Assembly: GCF_025144995.1 (NCBI RefSeq)
Contig: NZ_CP102250.1
Span: 2,542,001 to 2,606,000 of the forward strand
DNA length: 64,000 nucleotides
DNA from: Alistipes indistinctus YIT 12060
Lineage (GTDB): Bacteria > Bacteroidota > Bacteroidia > Bacteroidales > Rikenellaceae
Direction: 5' to 3'
In this document: positions 1 through 7,970 of the stretch, in pieces
Numbering within the stretch: the first letter of the stretch is position 1
Layout: every line of letters begins with the position of its first letter
Made by a program: the position numbers and the translations under genes
Notes under the pieces: generated by a model
Told to the model about the DNA's origin: nothing
Database searches by the model: none
The model's input: only the letters and a program-made list of their open reading frames with translations

Positions 1-1
1 T

Positions 2-340
2 TTCGCTTCGGGAGGATATGCCAGGTACGATGCCGTGCTGGCGATGTATCACGACCAGGGGCTGGCCCCGTTCAAGGCGCTGTCGCCCGACGGCGTGAAC
101 TTTACGGCCGGGCTGCCCGTCGTCCGGACGAGCCCCGCGCACGGGGTGGGTTTCGATATCGCCGGGCAGGACAAAGCCGACGAGCAGGCGATGCGCAATG
201 CGATCTACATGGCGATAGACGTCCTGCGCAGCCGGAAGGTGTATGAAGAGATTTCGGCCGATCCGCTGCAGAAGTTCAAGCGTGAGGGAGGTGCCGACGT
301 GTCGGTGGCCGACCTGCCCCAGACCGAGGCGGCCGATTAG
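2..340 (+). CDS. pdxA: 4-hydroxythreonine-4-phosphate dehydrogenase, C-terminal part (cut by window start)
   Basis: PdxA oxidises 4-phosphohydroxy-L-threonine in the deoxyxylulose-5-phosphate-dependent pathway of pyridoxal phosphate synthesis. The frame is open from base 2, so the gene begins outside the window and about 112 C-terminal residues are seen. The family signature is clear: YHDQGLAPFKAL (the His binds the catalytic metal in this family), then VNFTAGLPVVRTSPAHG and GFDIAGQDKADE. The reading frame stops cleanly at 340. The last 20 residues (VSVADLPQTEAAD region) are a species-specific tail. Identification is secure because the HDQGL and RTSPxHG blocks are diagnostic; only the start is missing. 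Confidence 0.95.
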   Translation, partial: FASGGYARYDAVLAMYHDQGLAPFKALSPDGVNFTAGLPVVRTSPAHGVGFDIAGQDKADEQAMRNAIYMAIDVLRSRKVYEEISADPLQKFKREGGADVSVADLPQTEAAD

Positions 341-460
341 GACATTGGGCCGGATGTAACGGTAAATACCGGGCATCGGACTCAAACCGGGAGGGCCGGA
401 AGTACGGGACGCTTGCCCCGGCATCCGGGTTACAGTATGCGAAAAATCAATAAAAGTCTG

Positions 461-493
461 GCGGGGGTTCCATCTCGTAACGTGGAAACCCGC
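461..493 (+). promoter_or_regulatory. Hairpin in the thrS 5' leader
   Basis: GCGGG/GTTCCA (461-472) pairs with TGGAAACCCGC (483-493), giving two stems of five base pairs separated by a small internal loop. It ends 26 nt before the thrS start and is not followed by a T-run, so it is not a terminator. In E. coli, ThrRS represses its own translation through leader hairpins; a similar role here is only a possibility. Confidence 0.4.
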
Positions 494-519
494 GAGCAAA
501 ACCGATAAAATAAAAACAG

Positions 520-2463
520 ATGATTAAAGTAACTTTCCCTGACGGCGGCATTCGTGAGTACGCCGAAGGAACGACGGCTATGCAGATAGCCGAGAGCATC
601 AGCCCCCGCCTGGCACAGGAGGTATTGGCCGCAACGGTGAACGGCAAGGTAAGCGACCTGAACATGCCGATCACGGCAGATGCTCAGATTAAACTGCACA
701 AATGGGATGACGACGAAGGCAAGCATGCCTTCTGGCATTCGTCGTCGCACCTGTTGGCCGAGGCGCTCGAGGCGCTCTATCCGGGCATCAAGTTCGGCAT
801 CGGCCCCAGCATCGAGAACGGGTTCTATTACGACGTCGATTCTCCGGTGCCCATTACCGAGGCGGACCTGCCCAAGATCGAGAAGAAAATGGAGGAGCTC
901 GCCCGGAGTAAGGAGACCATTACCCGCCGCGAAGTGTCGAAGGCCGAGGCACTCGACACTTACACGAAAAAGGGCGACGAATATAAAGTGGAACTGATCA
1001 GCGCCCTCGAGGACGGTACGATCAGCTTCTACACGAACGGTAATTTTACCGACCTGTGCCGCGGGCCGCACCTGCCTCACACGGGCTTCATCAAGGCGAT
1101 CAAGCTGACCTCGATCGCCGGCGCCTATTGGCGCGGCGACGAGCACAACAAGATGCTGACCCGTATCTACGGCATCACCTTCCCGAAAAAGTCGATGCTC
1201 GACGAGTACCTGGCGATGCTGGAGGAGGCCAAGAAACGCGACCACCGCAAACTGGGCAAGGAGCTCGAGCTGTTTTGTTTCTCGCCGCGGGTCGGGGCCG
1301 GACTGCCGCTGTGGCTGCCCAAAGGCGCTGCGCTGCGCGACAGGCTGGAGCACTTCCTGCGCAATGTGCAGAAGCAGTACGGTTACCAGCAGGTCATCAC
1401 GCCGCATATCGGGATGAAGGACCTATACGTCACTTCGGGCCACTATGCCAAGTACGGCAAGGATTCGTTCCAGCCGATCCATACGCCGGACGACAGCGAG
1501 GAGTTCCTGCTCAAGCCGATGAACTGTCCGCACCACTGCGAGATTTACCGTTGGAAGCCGCGCTCGTACAAGGACCTGCCGCTGCGTTTCGCAGAATTCG
1601 GCACGGTGTATCGTTACGAGCAGAGCGGCGAGCTGCACGGGCTGACGCGCGTGAGGGGCTTCACGCAGGACGATGCGCACATCTTCTGCCGTCCCGACCA
1701 GCTCAAGGATGAATTCATGAAGGTGATCGACATTGTGCTCTATATCTTCAAGACGCTGAGCTTCGACCAGTTCACCGCGCAGATTTCGCTGCGCGACCCG
1801 AACAACAAGGAGAAGTACATCGGTTCGGACGAAAACTGGCACAAGGCCGAGTCCGCGATCATCGAGGCGGCGGCGGAAAAAGGGCTTCCGACGGTGGTCG
1901 AACTGGGCGAAGCTGCCTTTTATGGCCCGAAACTTGATTTTATGGTCAAGGACGCCATCGGCCGCAAGTGGCAGCTCGGTACGATCCAGGTGGACTACAA
2001 CCTGCCGGAGCGTTTCGACCTGACCTACAAAGGCTCGGATGACAAACAGCACCGCCCGATCATGATCCACCGTGCGCCGTTCGGCTCGATGGAGCGGTTC
2101 GTAGCCGTGCTTTTGGAGCATACCGGCGGTAAATTCCCGCTGTGGTTGTCGCCCGAACAGGTGGTCGTGCTGCCGATCAGCGAAAAATTCAACGAATATG
2201 CGCAAAATGTTTCGGATTTTCTAAATAATTGCGATATTCGCGCTCAGGTGGACGACCGTAATGAGAAGATTGGCCGTAAGATACGCGACAACGAACTCAA
2301 AAGGATCCCGTTCCTGCTGATTGTCGGAGAAAAGGAACAGCAGGAGGGGCAGGTCTCCGTACGCGTACAGGGCGAGGGCGACAAGGGTTCGATGAGCCAG
2401 CAGGAGTTCGCCGCACTGGTGACCGAAAGCGTGAAAAAAGAGGTGGAAGCCTTGAACAAATAG
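520..2463 (+). CDS. thrS: Threonyl-tRNA synthetase
   Basis: Class II aminoacyl-tRNA synthetase charging tRNA-Thr in the cytoplasm. At 647 aa it has the full bacterial layout: an N-terminal TGS domain (about 1-62), the editing (SAD) domain with the [11 protein letters not shown] metal-type motif near residue 75, the class II catalytic core with [11 protein letters not shown] (the Cys and His of the zinc site) and the motif 2 region [19 protein letters not shown], then motif 3 ([11 protein letters not shown]) and an anticodon-binding domain (about 545-640). The ATG at 520 gives the canonical TGS start. infC follows 47 nt downstream, the usual bacterial order, so the two are probably cotranscribed. 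Confidence 0.98.
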   Translation: MIKVTFPDGGIREYAEGTTAMQIAESISPRLAQEVLAATVNGKVSDLNMPITADAQIKLHKWDDDEGKHAFWHSSSHLLAEALEALYPGIKFGIGPSIENGFYYDVDSPVPITEADLPKIEKKMEELARSKETITRREVSKAEALDTYTKKGDEYKVELISALEDGTISFYTNGNFTDLCRGPHLPHTGFIKAIKLTSIAGAYWRGDEHNKMLTRIYGITFPKKSMLDEYLAMLEEAKKRDHRKLGKELELFCFSPRVGAGLPLWLPKGAALRDRLEHFLRNVQKQYGYQQVITPHIGMKDLYVTSGHYAKYGKDSFQPIHTPDDSEEFLLKPMNCPHHCEIYRWKPRSYKDLPLRFAEFGTVYRYEQSGELHGLTRVRGFTQDDAHIFCRPDQLKDEFMKVIDIVLYIFKTLSFDQFTAQISLRDPNNKEKYIGSDENWHKAESAIIEAAAEKGLPTVVELGEAAFYGPKLDFMVKDAIGRKWQLGTIQVDYNLPERFDLTYKGSDDKQHRPIMIHRAPFGSMERFVAVLLEHTGGKFPLWLSPEQVVVLPISEKFNEYAQNVSDFLNNCDIRAQVDDRNEKIGRKIRDNELKRIPFLLIVGEKEQQEGQVSVRVQGEGDKGSMSQQEFAALVTESVKKEVEALNK

Positions 2464-2495
2464 AAAGTTTCAGCGTGTTTAGTGTTTAATTAATC

Positions 2496-2502
2496 AAGGA
2501 GG
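2496..2502 (+). promoter_or_regulatory. Strong Shine-Dalgarno that sets the infC start at AUA (2511)
   Basis: AAGGAGG lies 8 nt upstream of an ATA codon at 2511-2513 that is in frame with infC. The first ATG in that frame is 51 nt further on and has no comparable ribosome-binding site. A near-perfect Shine-Dalgarno stands out because most genes in this window have none. Confidence 0.75.
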
Positions 2503-2510
2503 ACAAAGCT

Positions 2511-3086
2511 ATAGCTATTCCAGTAAGAAAACCACAGTCAAGGCCTGGTTTCCGCGGCAGGATGCCGGAAAAAGAGGCAGCACACAAGATCAATAATTTG
2601 ATTACCGCCCAGCAGGTGCGTGTCGTCGGCGACAACATTCAGGTGCCGACCGTCGTATCGCTGAAGGAGGCATTGGCGATGGCCGATGAGCAGGGGCTTG
2701 ATTTGGTTGAAATTTCACCGAAGGCCGATCCCCCCGTTTGCCGGATCGTCGACTATTCGAAGTTCCTTTACCAACAGAAGAAAAAAGCCAAGGAGCTGAA
2801 AGCCAAAGCTGTGAAGGTTGTGATCAAAGAGATTCGTTTCGGCCCCAATACCGATGACCACGATTACAATTTCAAGCTGAAGCATGCCGAGAATTTCCTC
2901 AAGGACGGGGATAAGGTGAAAGCTTATGTCTTTTTCCGCGGCCGCCAGATCGTTTTCAAGGATCAGGGAGAAATCCTGCTGCTGCGTTTTGCCACCGACC
3001 TCGAAGAGTGGGGTAAGGTGGAGCAGATGCCCAAGCTGGAGGGCAAGCGGATGATCATGATCCTCGCGCCGAAACCGAAAAAATAG
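2511..3086 (+). CDS. infC: Translation initiation factor IF-3 (apparent AUA start)
   Basis: IF-3 binds the 30S subunit, checks start codon-anticodon pairing and prevents premature 50S joining. From the ATA at 2511 it is 191 aa; from the first ATG (2562) it would be 174 aa and lose a basic tail ([16 protein letters not shown]) of the kind often seen at the IF-3 N-terminus in this phylum. Recognisable blocks are [37 protein letters not shown], the Lys-rich linker near 95 and the C-terminal domain beginning [15 protein letters not shown]. coli infC starts at AUU and is thereby autoregulated, because IF-3 itself rejects non-AUG starts; the same logic would apply to AUA. rpmI and rplT, the usual next genes, are absent downstream. 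Confidence 0.93.
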   Translation: MAIPVRKPQSRPGFRGRMPEKEAAHKINNLITAQQVRVVGDNIQVPTVVSLKEALAMADEQGLDLVEISPKADPPVCRIVDYSKFLYQQKKKAKELKAKAVKVVIKEIRFGPNTDDHDYNFKLKHAENFLKDGDKVKAYVFFRGRQIVFKDQGEILLLRFATDLEEWGKVEQMPKLEGKRMIMILAPKPKK

Positions 3087-3447
3087 TTCTGTGCCGTTGT
3101 CTGCGGCGGAGCGCTTGAAAACCGTAATGTCTTCGATGTCCACCAGGAGTATCCCGGTGCAGTGAATTGTCGTAGGGATGCGGACATCCGGTGCTGCGTC
3201 GGGAATCCGGATGCTTTCGGAGCATCGGGGTAGCGACGGACCGGTATACGATAAAAGATGCCCACCTCCGAAACGAGGTGGGCGTTTGTGTATCCGGGTA
3301 ACGGGGCATGTGTCCGGGCGGCCCGGATTTGGATTTTACCGGAATCTTGTTCATCTTTACGCTACGGCTTTTTGCGATTACCGGTTTGTTTACTGAGCTG
3401 CACCGGTCGTGTTTCACGGACTCAAAGTATGTAAATTTAGGAAAACG
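3087..3447. other. Gene-free stretch between infC and the DUF4923 gene
   Basis: No convincing coding sequence is visible on either strand; in particular there is no ribosomal protein L35 or L20, which usually follow infC. The only clear structure is the hairpin at 3260-3283. The second half is AT-richer and probably carries the promoter of the next gene, but I found no clean TTTG/TAnnTTTG pair. Confidence 0.6.
3260..3290 (+). terminator. Terminator-like hairpin downstream of infC
   Basis: GCCCACCTC (3260-3268) pairs perfectly with GAGGTGGGC (3275-3283) around the loop CGAAAC and is followed by GTTTGTG. The U-tract is weak and the hairpin is 174 nt beyond the infC stop, but nothing else in the gap could end the thrS-infC transcript. 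Confidence 0.6.
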
Positions 3448-4068
3448 ATGAATCGGAAAAGAATATGGTGCGCGGCGGCCGTGCTGGCTGTGCTTTGCGT
3501 TCCTGTCCGGGCGCAGGATTGGCAGAGCGCCTTGAAAAGCGTGGCTTCGAATGTTGCGGATAAAGCAACGGGCGGGGCGCTGACACAATTGGCACTGGTT
3601 GCTACGTGGAACTATATGCAGCCGGGGGTAAAACTCGAGAGCGACAATGCCGTGGCCGACTTGGCCGCATCTGCGACGACCGCGTCGTTACAGTCCAAAT
3701 TGGCCGGTATCTATGAGAAGGCGGGGATTAAAAGCGGTTCCTGTTCGGTGACCTTCAGCAAGGACAGCACGTTTTCGCTGGTAATCGGTTCGCGCACCCT
3801 CAAAGGTACTTATGCGTTCGAATCGGCGACGCACGGCATCACGCTCACTTTTTCGGGAAGCGGTGAGCTTCGCAAATTCGGTGCGATGCACGGTTTCGCC
3901 TACCTGAACGGGACGGACCTGCAGTTGCTCTTTTCGGCCGCTAAAGCGCTTTCGCTCGTACAGCAGGTCGGGGAGAAGGCCGCTTCTCTGAACTCTTCGC
4001 TGGCGACGGTGAACAGCCTCGCATCGAAAATCGACAACCTCTATCTCGGCTTCGAGTTTGCCAAATAA
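3448..4068 (+). CDS. DUF4923 family secreted protein
   Basis: A 206-residue protein of the Bacteroidetes DUF4923 (lipocalin-like) family; its function is unknown. The start chosen is the ATG at 3448, giving a standard signal peptide (MNRKRIWCAAAVLAVLCVPVRA, cut before QDW); an upstream ATG would place 13 unrelated residues ahead of it. The mature protein has an alternating beta pattern (SCSVTFSKDSTFSLVIGSRTLKGTY, ITLTFSGSGEL), consistent with a small beta-barrel, followed by a helical tail (residues about 160-200). It is probably periplasmic or on the outer-membrane periplasmic face. It stands alone, with gaps on both sides. Confidence 0.8.
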   Translation: MNRKRIWCAAAVLAVLCVPVRAQDWQSALKSVASNVADKATGGALTQLALVATWNYMQPGVKLESDNAVADLAASATTASLQSKLAGIYEKAGIKSGSCSVTFSKDSTFSLVIGSRTLKGTYAFESATHGITLTFSGSGELRKFGAMHGFAYLNGTDLQLLFSAAKALSLVQQVGEKAASLNSSLATVNSLASKIDNLYLGFEFAK

Positions 4069-4191
4069 AGCGGGTTATTTCGCTGTAAGATTTTATTCCG
4101 GCCGGTCCGGACCCGTTTTGCAAGGTATTTCGGGTGCGGTTCGTCGGGGAGATTTCGTCGCATATAGGGCGGTTTTAACGGAGTTGTTCGT

Positions 4192-4566
4192 ATGAATGTT
4201 GAAGAGTTCAGGGAATATTGCCTTTCGTTCAGGGGTGTTCGTGAGAAAATGCCGTTTCCGAATGTTGCCGATCGGTATAGCCGGGATGTGCTCTGTTTTT
4301 ATGTCGGGGACAAATGGTTTTGTTTCGTGAATGTCGCGGTTTTCGATTTTTGCTGTATCAAATGCGACCCCGACCGGTCGGGAGAGTTGCAGGCTCGCTA
4401 CATGGGGATCCGTCCCGGTTGGCACATGAACAAAAAATATTGGATCAGCGTCTATTTCGAGCAGGATGTCCCGGACAGCCTGATCCGCGAATTGGTGAAG
4501 GCTTCGTATGACCTTGTGGCCGGCAGCCTGACGAAAAAAGAGCGAGAAGAGCTGGATTCGCTTTAG
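4192..4566 (+). CDS. MmcQ/YjbR family protein
   Basis: A 124-residue cytoplasmic protein of the MmcQ/YjbR family, small double-wing proteins with a CyaY-like fold that are often annotated as DNA-binding although no general function is established. Family hallmarks are the N-terminal MNVEEFREYCLSFRGVREKMPF, the central KWFCFVNV strand, CIKCDPDRSGELQARY and RPGWHMNKKYWISV, and the helix with SYDLVAGSLTKKEREEL at the end. It is monocistronic: a terminator hairpin lies 78 nt downstream and the next gene is on the other strand. Confidence 0.9.
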   Translation: MNVEEFREYCLSFRGVREKMPFPNVADRYSRDVLCFYVGDKWFCFVNVAVFDFCCIKCDPDRSGELQARYMGIRPGWHMNKKYWISVYFEQDVPDSLIRELVKASYDLVAGSLTKKEREELDSL

Positions 4567-4643
4567 CCGGTTGCCGTTGCGTGGGAAACGGATTATCCTT
4601 TGTTGAAGTGGATCGAGCCGTGATGTATACGTGGTTTATATGG

Positions 4644-4677
4644 AAAAAGGCACCTTTCGCTGGAAGGATGCCTTTTT
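4644..4677. terminator. Bidirectional intrinsic terminator after the yjbR-like gene
   Basis: AAAAAGGCA...CCTTT at 4644-4657 pairs with AAGG-A-TGCCTTTTT ending at 4677; the A-run on one side and T-run on the other let it act on both strands. It sits between the YjbR gene (+) and the kdsA transcript (-). Confidence 0.75.
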
Positions 4678-4735
4678 GTATTGGTGTCCGGTCCGTCGGG
4701 AGCATATTCCTGTGGGCCGGTTCGTTGTCGTTTTT

Positions 4736-4918
4736 CTATTTGTTTTTCTTCTCTTTCTTTTTTACCTTCTTCGTTTTCCTCTTTTTTTCTTTTTCCTCGC
4801 GTTTTTCCGTGTCGCTGAGTAGCTTATTTTCCGCTTTGGTCTGCAATTTGGCTAAACGTTCCCTGCCTTTTTTGCAACCGGTTCCGTCTGTGCAGCCTCC
4901 GCATTTTTTGCAACCCAT
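4736..4918 (-). CDS. Small Cys- and Lys-rich hypothetical protein downstream of kdsA
   Basis: A possible 60-residue protein starting 16 nt after the kdsA stop, on the same strand. The N-terminus is MGCKKCGGCTDGTGCKKG, with four Cys arranged as CxxC-x2-C-x5-C, followed by a short helix and an extremely basic, Lys/Glu-rich tail (KREEKEKKRKTKKVKKKEKKNK region). The Cys block looks like a metal site and the tail like a nucleic-acid-binding or disordered segment. I recognise no family. The tail is encoded by a long pyrimidine tract on the + strand, so chance coding is possible; the Cys motif and kdsA-coupled position argue for a real gene. Confidence 0.45.
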   Translation of the reverse strand: MGCKKCGGCTDGTGCKKGRERLAKLQTKAENKLLSDTEKREEKEKKRKTKKVKKKEKKNK

Positions 4919-4934
4919 AACTTGCAGGTGAACG

Positions 4935-5762
4935 TTAGAATGCGTTGATCGTCTCACGGATGCGGCAAAGGCGCGTAAGCAATCCTTCGAAGCGGTCGAG
5001 CGGCAGCATGTTCGCACCGTCGCTTTTCGCTTCGGCCGGGTTCGGATGCGTCTCGATAAAGAGTCCGTCGGTACCTACGGCCACCGATGCACGTGCGATC
5101 GTTTCGATCATCGAGGGCAGTCCCCCGGTGACTCCGCTGGTCGTGTTGGGTTGCTGCAGCGAGTGGGTGATGTCCATCACCACCGGGTACCCGAGCGCCT
5201 GCATCGTGGGGATGCTGCGCATATCGACGATCAGGTCGTGGTAACCGAAAGTCGTGCCGCGATCGGTAAGCAGGATGTTCGGGTTGCCTGCGTCGTGCAC
5301 TTTGCCGGCCGCAAAAGCCATCGCTTCGGGGGCAAGGAACTGTCCTTTCTTGATGTTGACCACCTTCCCCGTCTTCGCGGCGGCTACCAACAGGTCGGTC
5401 TGGCGGCAGAGGAATGCCGGGATTTGCAGTACGTCGGCGTACTGCGCCGCTATCGCCGCCTCTTCCGGGTTGTGGATGTCGGTTACGGTCGGTACGCCGA
5501 ATTCGCGGCGCACTTTGTCCAGCAGTTTCAGCGCTTTCTCGTCGCCGATGCCGCAGAACGAGTCGAGGCGCGAGCGGTTCGCTTTGCGGTACGAAGCTTT
5601 GAAGATGTAGGGGATCTTCAGTGCGTCGGTCACGGCACAGGCCTTTTCGGCCACGCGCATCATCACCTCTTCGTTTTCGACCACGCAGGGGCCGGCCATC
5701 ACGAAGAACATCCCGCTGCCAAGATGCTTCAGGTTGGGAATATGGTTCAGGATCGGGTTCAT
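4935..5762 (-). CDS. kdsA: 3-deoxy-D-manno-octulosonate 8-phosphate synthase
   Basis: KdsA condenses phosphoenolpyruvate with D-arabinose 5-phosphate to make KDO-8-phosphate for the LPS inner core. The 275-aa protein has the family blocks FVMAGPCVVEN (near 20), FKASYRKANRSRLDSFCG, VPTVTDIHNPEEA, LQIPAFLCRQTDLL, KKGQFLAPEAM and MDITHSLQQPNTTSG. Residue 26 is Cys within AGPC, as in the metal-dependent class (Aquifex type); E. coli KdsA, which needs no metal, has Asn at that site. The gene seems to be transcribed alone or with the small ORF behind it, and it marks the organism as Gram-negative with LPS. Confidence 0.97.
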   Translation of the reverse strand: MNPILNHIPNLKHLGSGMFFVMAGPCVVENEEVMMRVAEKACAVTDALKIPYIFKASYRKANRSRLDSFCGIGDEKALKLLDKVRREFGVPTVTDIHNPEEAAIAAQYADVLQIPAFLCRQTDLLVAAAKTGKVVNIKKGQFLAPEAMAFAAGKVHDAGNPNILLTDRGTTFGYHDLIVDMRSIPTMQALGYPVVMDITHSLQQPNTTSGVTGGLPSMIETIARASVAVGTDGLFIETHPNPAEAKSDGANMLPLDRFEGLLTRLCRIRETINAF

Positions 5763-5983
5763 CGTATTTCGGATTAAGGGTTTAAAGTCGGGTCGGGTGT
5801 ATGGTTCGATTGCAGATCAGGGGATAAAACCGGACTGCGTTTGTCGTTATAGGTCGGTTCGTGGCGGGAAATTTTGTTTTAGCCGGGAATTTCCGTTTGT
5901 AAGGCTTTCGTTTTTATCGGATCGCAGGCTATTCGCCGGGCCCGGCGGTGAAGACGGACACGACCGGACTGCCGGAATGGGCG

Positions 5984-7258
5984 TTAGTATTTTCCTTTCC
6001 ATAATGTTGTGATCCGTTGGGCCAGTTCACGCTCCTTCGGGTTGTCGGCCGGTTGGTAAAAGCGATGCCCGACGAGTCCTTCGGGCATGAACTCCTGTTC
6101 GGCGAAATTCCCTTCGAAATCGTGTGCATACTTGTAGTTGTCGCCGTATCCGAGGTTTTTCATCAGTTTGGTCGGCGCATTGCGGATGTGCAGCGGTACG
6201 GGACGGTCGGTGGTATCGTGGTTGACCATTCCGAGCGCCGCGTTGATCGCCATATAGGCCGAATTGCTTTTGGGACTCGTCGCCAGGTAGATCGTCGCTT
6301 CGGCCAGCGGAATGCGCGCCTCGGGCATGCCGATTTTGTGTACGGTGTCGAAGCAGGCGTTCGCCAGCAGCAGTCCGTTCGGATTGGCCAGCCCGATGTC
6401 TTCGGCGGCGAGGATCACCAGGCGCCGGGCGATGAACTTCGGGTCTTCGCCTCCGGCGAGCATCCGCGCGAGGTAATAGATTGCGGCGTTCGGGTCGCTG
6501 CCGCGCACCGACTTGATGAAAGCCGAGATTACGTCGTAGTGCTGTTCGCCGTTCTTGTCGTAGAGCGCGATGTTTTGTTGCAGGCAGTCGGTGACGTTCT
6601 TGTCGCTGATGATGATCTTTCCGTCGGTAGCGTTGCTGAGGATGTCGAGGATGTTGAGCAGCTTGCGCGCGTCGCCCCCGCTGAAGCGGAACAGCGCTTC
6701 TGTCTCGACTACCTCGACCCCCCGTTCGCGCAGGGTCGGGTCGGTTGTGACCGCCCGTTCGAGCAGCAGTTGCAGGTCGGCCTCCTCCATCGCTTTGAGC
6801 ACATAGACCTGGCAACGCGAAAGCAGCGGCGAGATCACCTCGAACGACGGGTTTTCCGTCGTCGCGCCGATCAGCGTGACGACACCCTGTTCGACGGCGC
6901 CGAGCAGCGAATCCTGCTGCGATTTGTTGAACCGGTGGATCTCGTCGATGAACAGGAACGGCGAAGGGGTATTGAAAAACTGGCTCTTGCGCGCCTGTTC
7001 GATCACTTCGCGCACCTCTTTGACGCCCGAGGTGACGGCCGACAGGGTAAAGAGTTTGCGCTCGAGTGCCGTGGCGACGAGTTTGGCAAGCGTGGTTTTG
7101 CCTACGCCCGGCGGTCCCCAGAGGATGAACGAGGGAACGTTGCCGGTCTCGATGAACTTGCGGAATACGCCCTGCGGACCCACCAGGTGCTCCTGCCCGA
7201 TGTATTCGTCCAAGGTGCGGGGGCGTAATCTTTCTGCCAACGGAATGTTGCTCTGCAT
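5984..7258 (-). CDS. rarA: Replication-associated recombination protein A (AAA+ ATPase)
   Basis: RarA/MgsA is a clamp-loader-like AAA+ ATPase acting at stalled replication forks. The 424-aa sequence shows LAERLRPRTLDEYIGQEHLVG at the N-terminus, Walker A GPPGVGKTTLAK near 48-59, the Walker B block FLFIDEIHRFNKSQQDSLL, sensor 1 (IGATTENPSFEV) and the C-terminal tetramerisation region with PVPLHIRNAPTKLMKNLGYG and the conserved YKYAHDFEGNFAEQEFMPE. The length and order match the family. The divergent phosphoesterase gene begins 168 nt away. Confidence 0.97.
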   Translation of the reverse strand: MQSNIPLAERLRPRTLDEYIGQEHLVGPQGVFRKFIETGNVPSFILWGPPGVGKTTLAKLVATALERKLFTLSAVTSGVKEVREVIEQARKSQFFNTPSPFLFIDEIHRFNKSQQDSLLGAVEQGVVTLIGATTENPSFEVISPLLSRCQVYVLKAMEEADLQLLLERAVTTDPTLRERGVEVVETEALFRFSGGDARKLLNILDILSNATDGKIIISDKNVTDCLQQNIALYDKNGEQHYDVISAFIKSVRGSDPNAAIYYLARMLAGGEDPKFIARRLVILAAEDIGLANPNGLLLANACFDTVHKIGMPEARIPLAEATIYLATSPKSNSAYMAINAALGMVNHDTTDRPVPLHIRNAPTKLMKNLGYGDNYKYAHDFEGNFAEQEFMPEGLVGHRFYQPADNPKERELAQRITTLWKGKY

Positions 7259-7277
7259 AAAATTTTATTTACCTTTA

Positions 7278-7285
7278 CAAAGATA
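7278..7285 (-). promoter_or_regulatory. Bacteroidota -7 element upstream of rarA
   Basis: TATCTTTG on the minus strand matches the TAnnTTTG -7 consensus of Bacteroidota sigma-ABfr promoters and lies 19 nt upstream of the rarA start. No good TTTG is seen at -33, so the assignment rests on the -7 box alone. Confidence 0.5.
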
Positions 7286-7426
7286 GGAAACTTTTGGTTA
7301 ATCCGCCGGTCTCCCTCTCTTGCCCGAACGATCGGGCGGGATGAAAAATTGTTTGCCGGAAGGCCGGTTTGGCCCTGTTTTTGTTCTTTCGCGAGAGAGG
7401 CCGAAGCAGGCCGTAGCAATACCACT

Positions 7427-7933
7427 GTGAAACGAATCGGACTACTTTCAGATACACACGGTACTTTCGATGCCCCGTTACGCAAATTCCTGGCCGAAGT
7501 CGATGAAATCTGGCACGCCGGGGATTTCGGGAACATCGAAACGGCCGATGCGATTGCCGCGTTCAAGCCCTTGCGCGGGGTTTACGGCAATATCGACGGA
7601 GGAGCCCTGCGGGTGGTCTATCCGCAGTGGCAGCAGTTCGACTGCGAGCAGGTGCCGGTGCTGATCACACATATCGGAGGCTATCCCGGACACTATCAAA
7701 GCGGGGTAGAGACACGCCTGAGGGCTCTCCGGCCGAAGATTTTCATCAGTGGACATTCACACATTTTGAAAGTGATTTACGACAAGAAACTCGACCTGTT
7801 GCACCTCAATCCGGGGGCTGCGGGGCTGAGTGGTTTCCACCAGGTTAGGACCGCCCTGCGCTTTACCGTCGACGGGGAGCGCATCGAGGAGCTCGAGGTG
7901 GGGGAATGGAAGCGAAATATGGGTTTATACTAA
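7427..7933 (+). CDS. YfcE/MJ0936-type metallophosphodiesterase
   Basis: A 168-aa calcineurin-like phosphoesterase of the small YfcE/MJ0936 class, which hydrolyse phosphodiesters in vitro; the natural substrate is unknown. The metal-binding motifs occur in order: SDTHG (Asp9, His11), HAGD (Asp33), GVYGNID, ITHIGG and GHSH. The start chosen is GTG at 7427, which puts the first strand (KRIGLLSDTHG) at the N-terminus as in homologues; the frame is open further upstream, but that sequence (PVWPCFCSFAREAEAG) is unlike the family. clpC begins 37 nt later on the same strand, so readthrough is likely. Confidence 0.88.
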   Translation: MKRIGLLSDTHGTFDAPLRKFLAEVDEIWHAGDFGNIETADAIAAFKPLRGVYGNIDGGALRVVYPQWQQFDCEQVPVLITHIGGYPGHYQSGVETRLRALRPKIFISGHSHILKVIYDKKLDLLHLNPGAAGLSGFHQVRTALRFTVDGERIEELEVGEWKRNMGLY

Positions 7934-7950
7934 ATAGGAGGCGGGCGGCG

Positions 7951-7969
7951 TTATCTTCCCGAAAGATAA
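7951..7969 (+). promoter_or_regulatory. Hairpin immediately before the clpC start
   Basis: TTATCTT (7951-7957) and AAGATAA (7963-7969) form a 7-bp stem with loop CCCGA ending one base before the ATG at 7971. It would occupy the ribosome-binding region of that ATG; the in-frame ATG at 7986 is preceded by TGAGGA and would remain free. Confidence 0.35.
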
Positions 7970-7970
7970 A

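Noticed and set aside
341-519. T-box or tRNA-like antitermination leader before thrS
   Set aside because: No T-box consensus or terminator is visible, and T-boxes are typical of Firmicutes; only a simple hairpin was kept.
4581-4931. Phe-rich open frame on the plus strand
   Set aside because: It results from a pyrimidine tract opposite the small kdsA-linked ORF and has no start context or motif.
6017-7228. Long open frame on the plus strand opposite rarA
   Set aside because: Antisense shadow in GC-rich DNA; the minus strand has Walker A/B and all RarA motifs.
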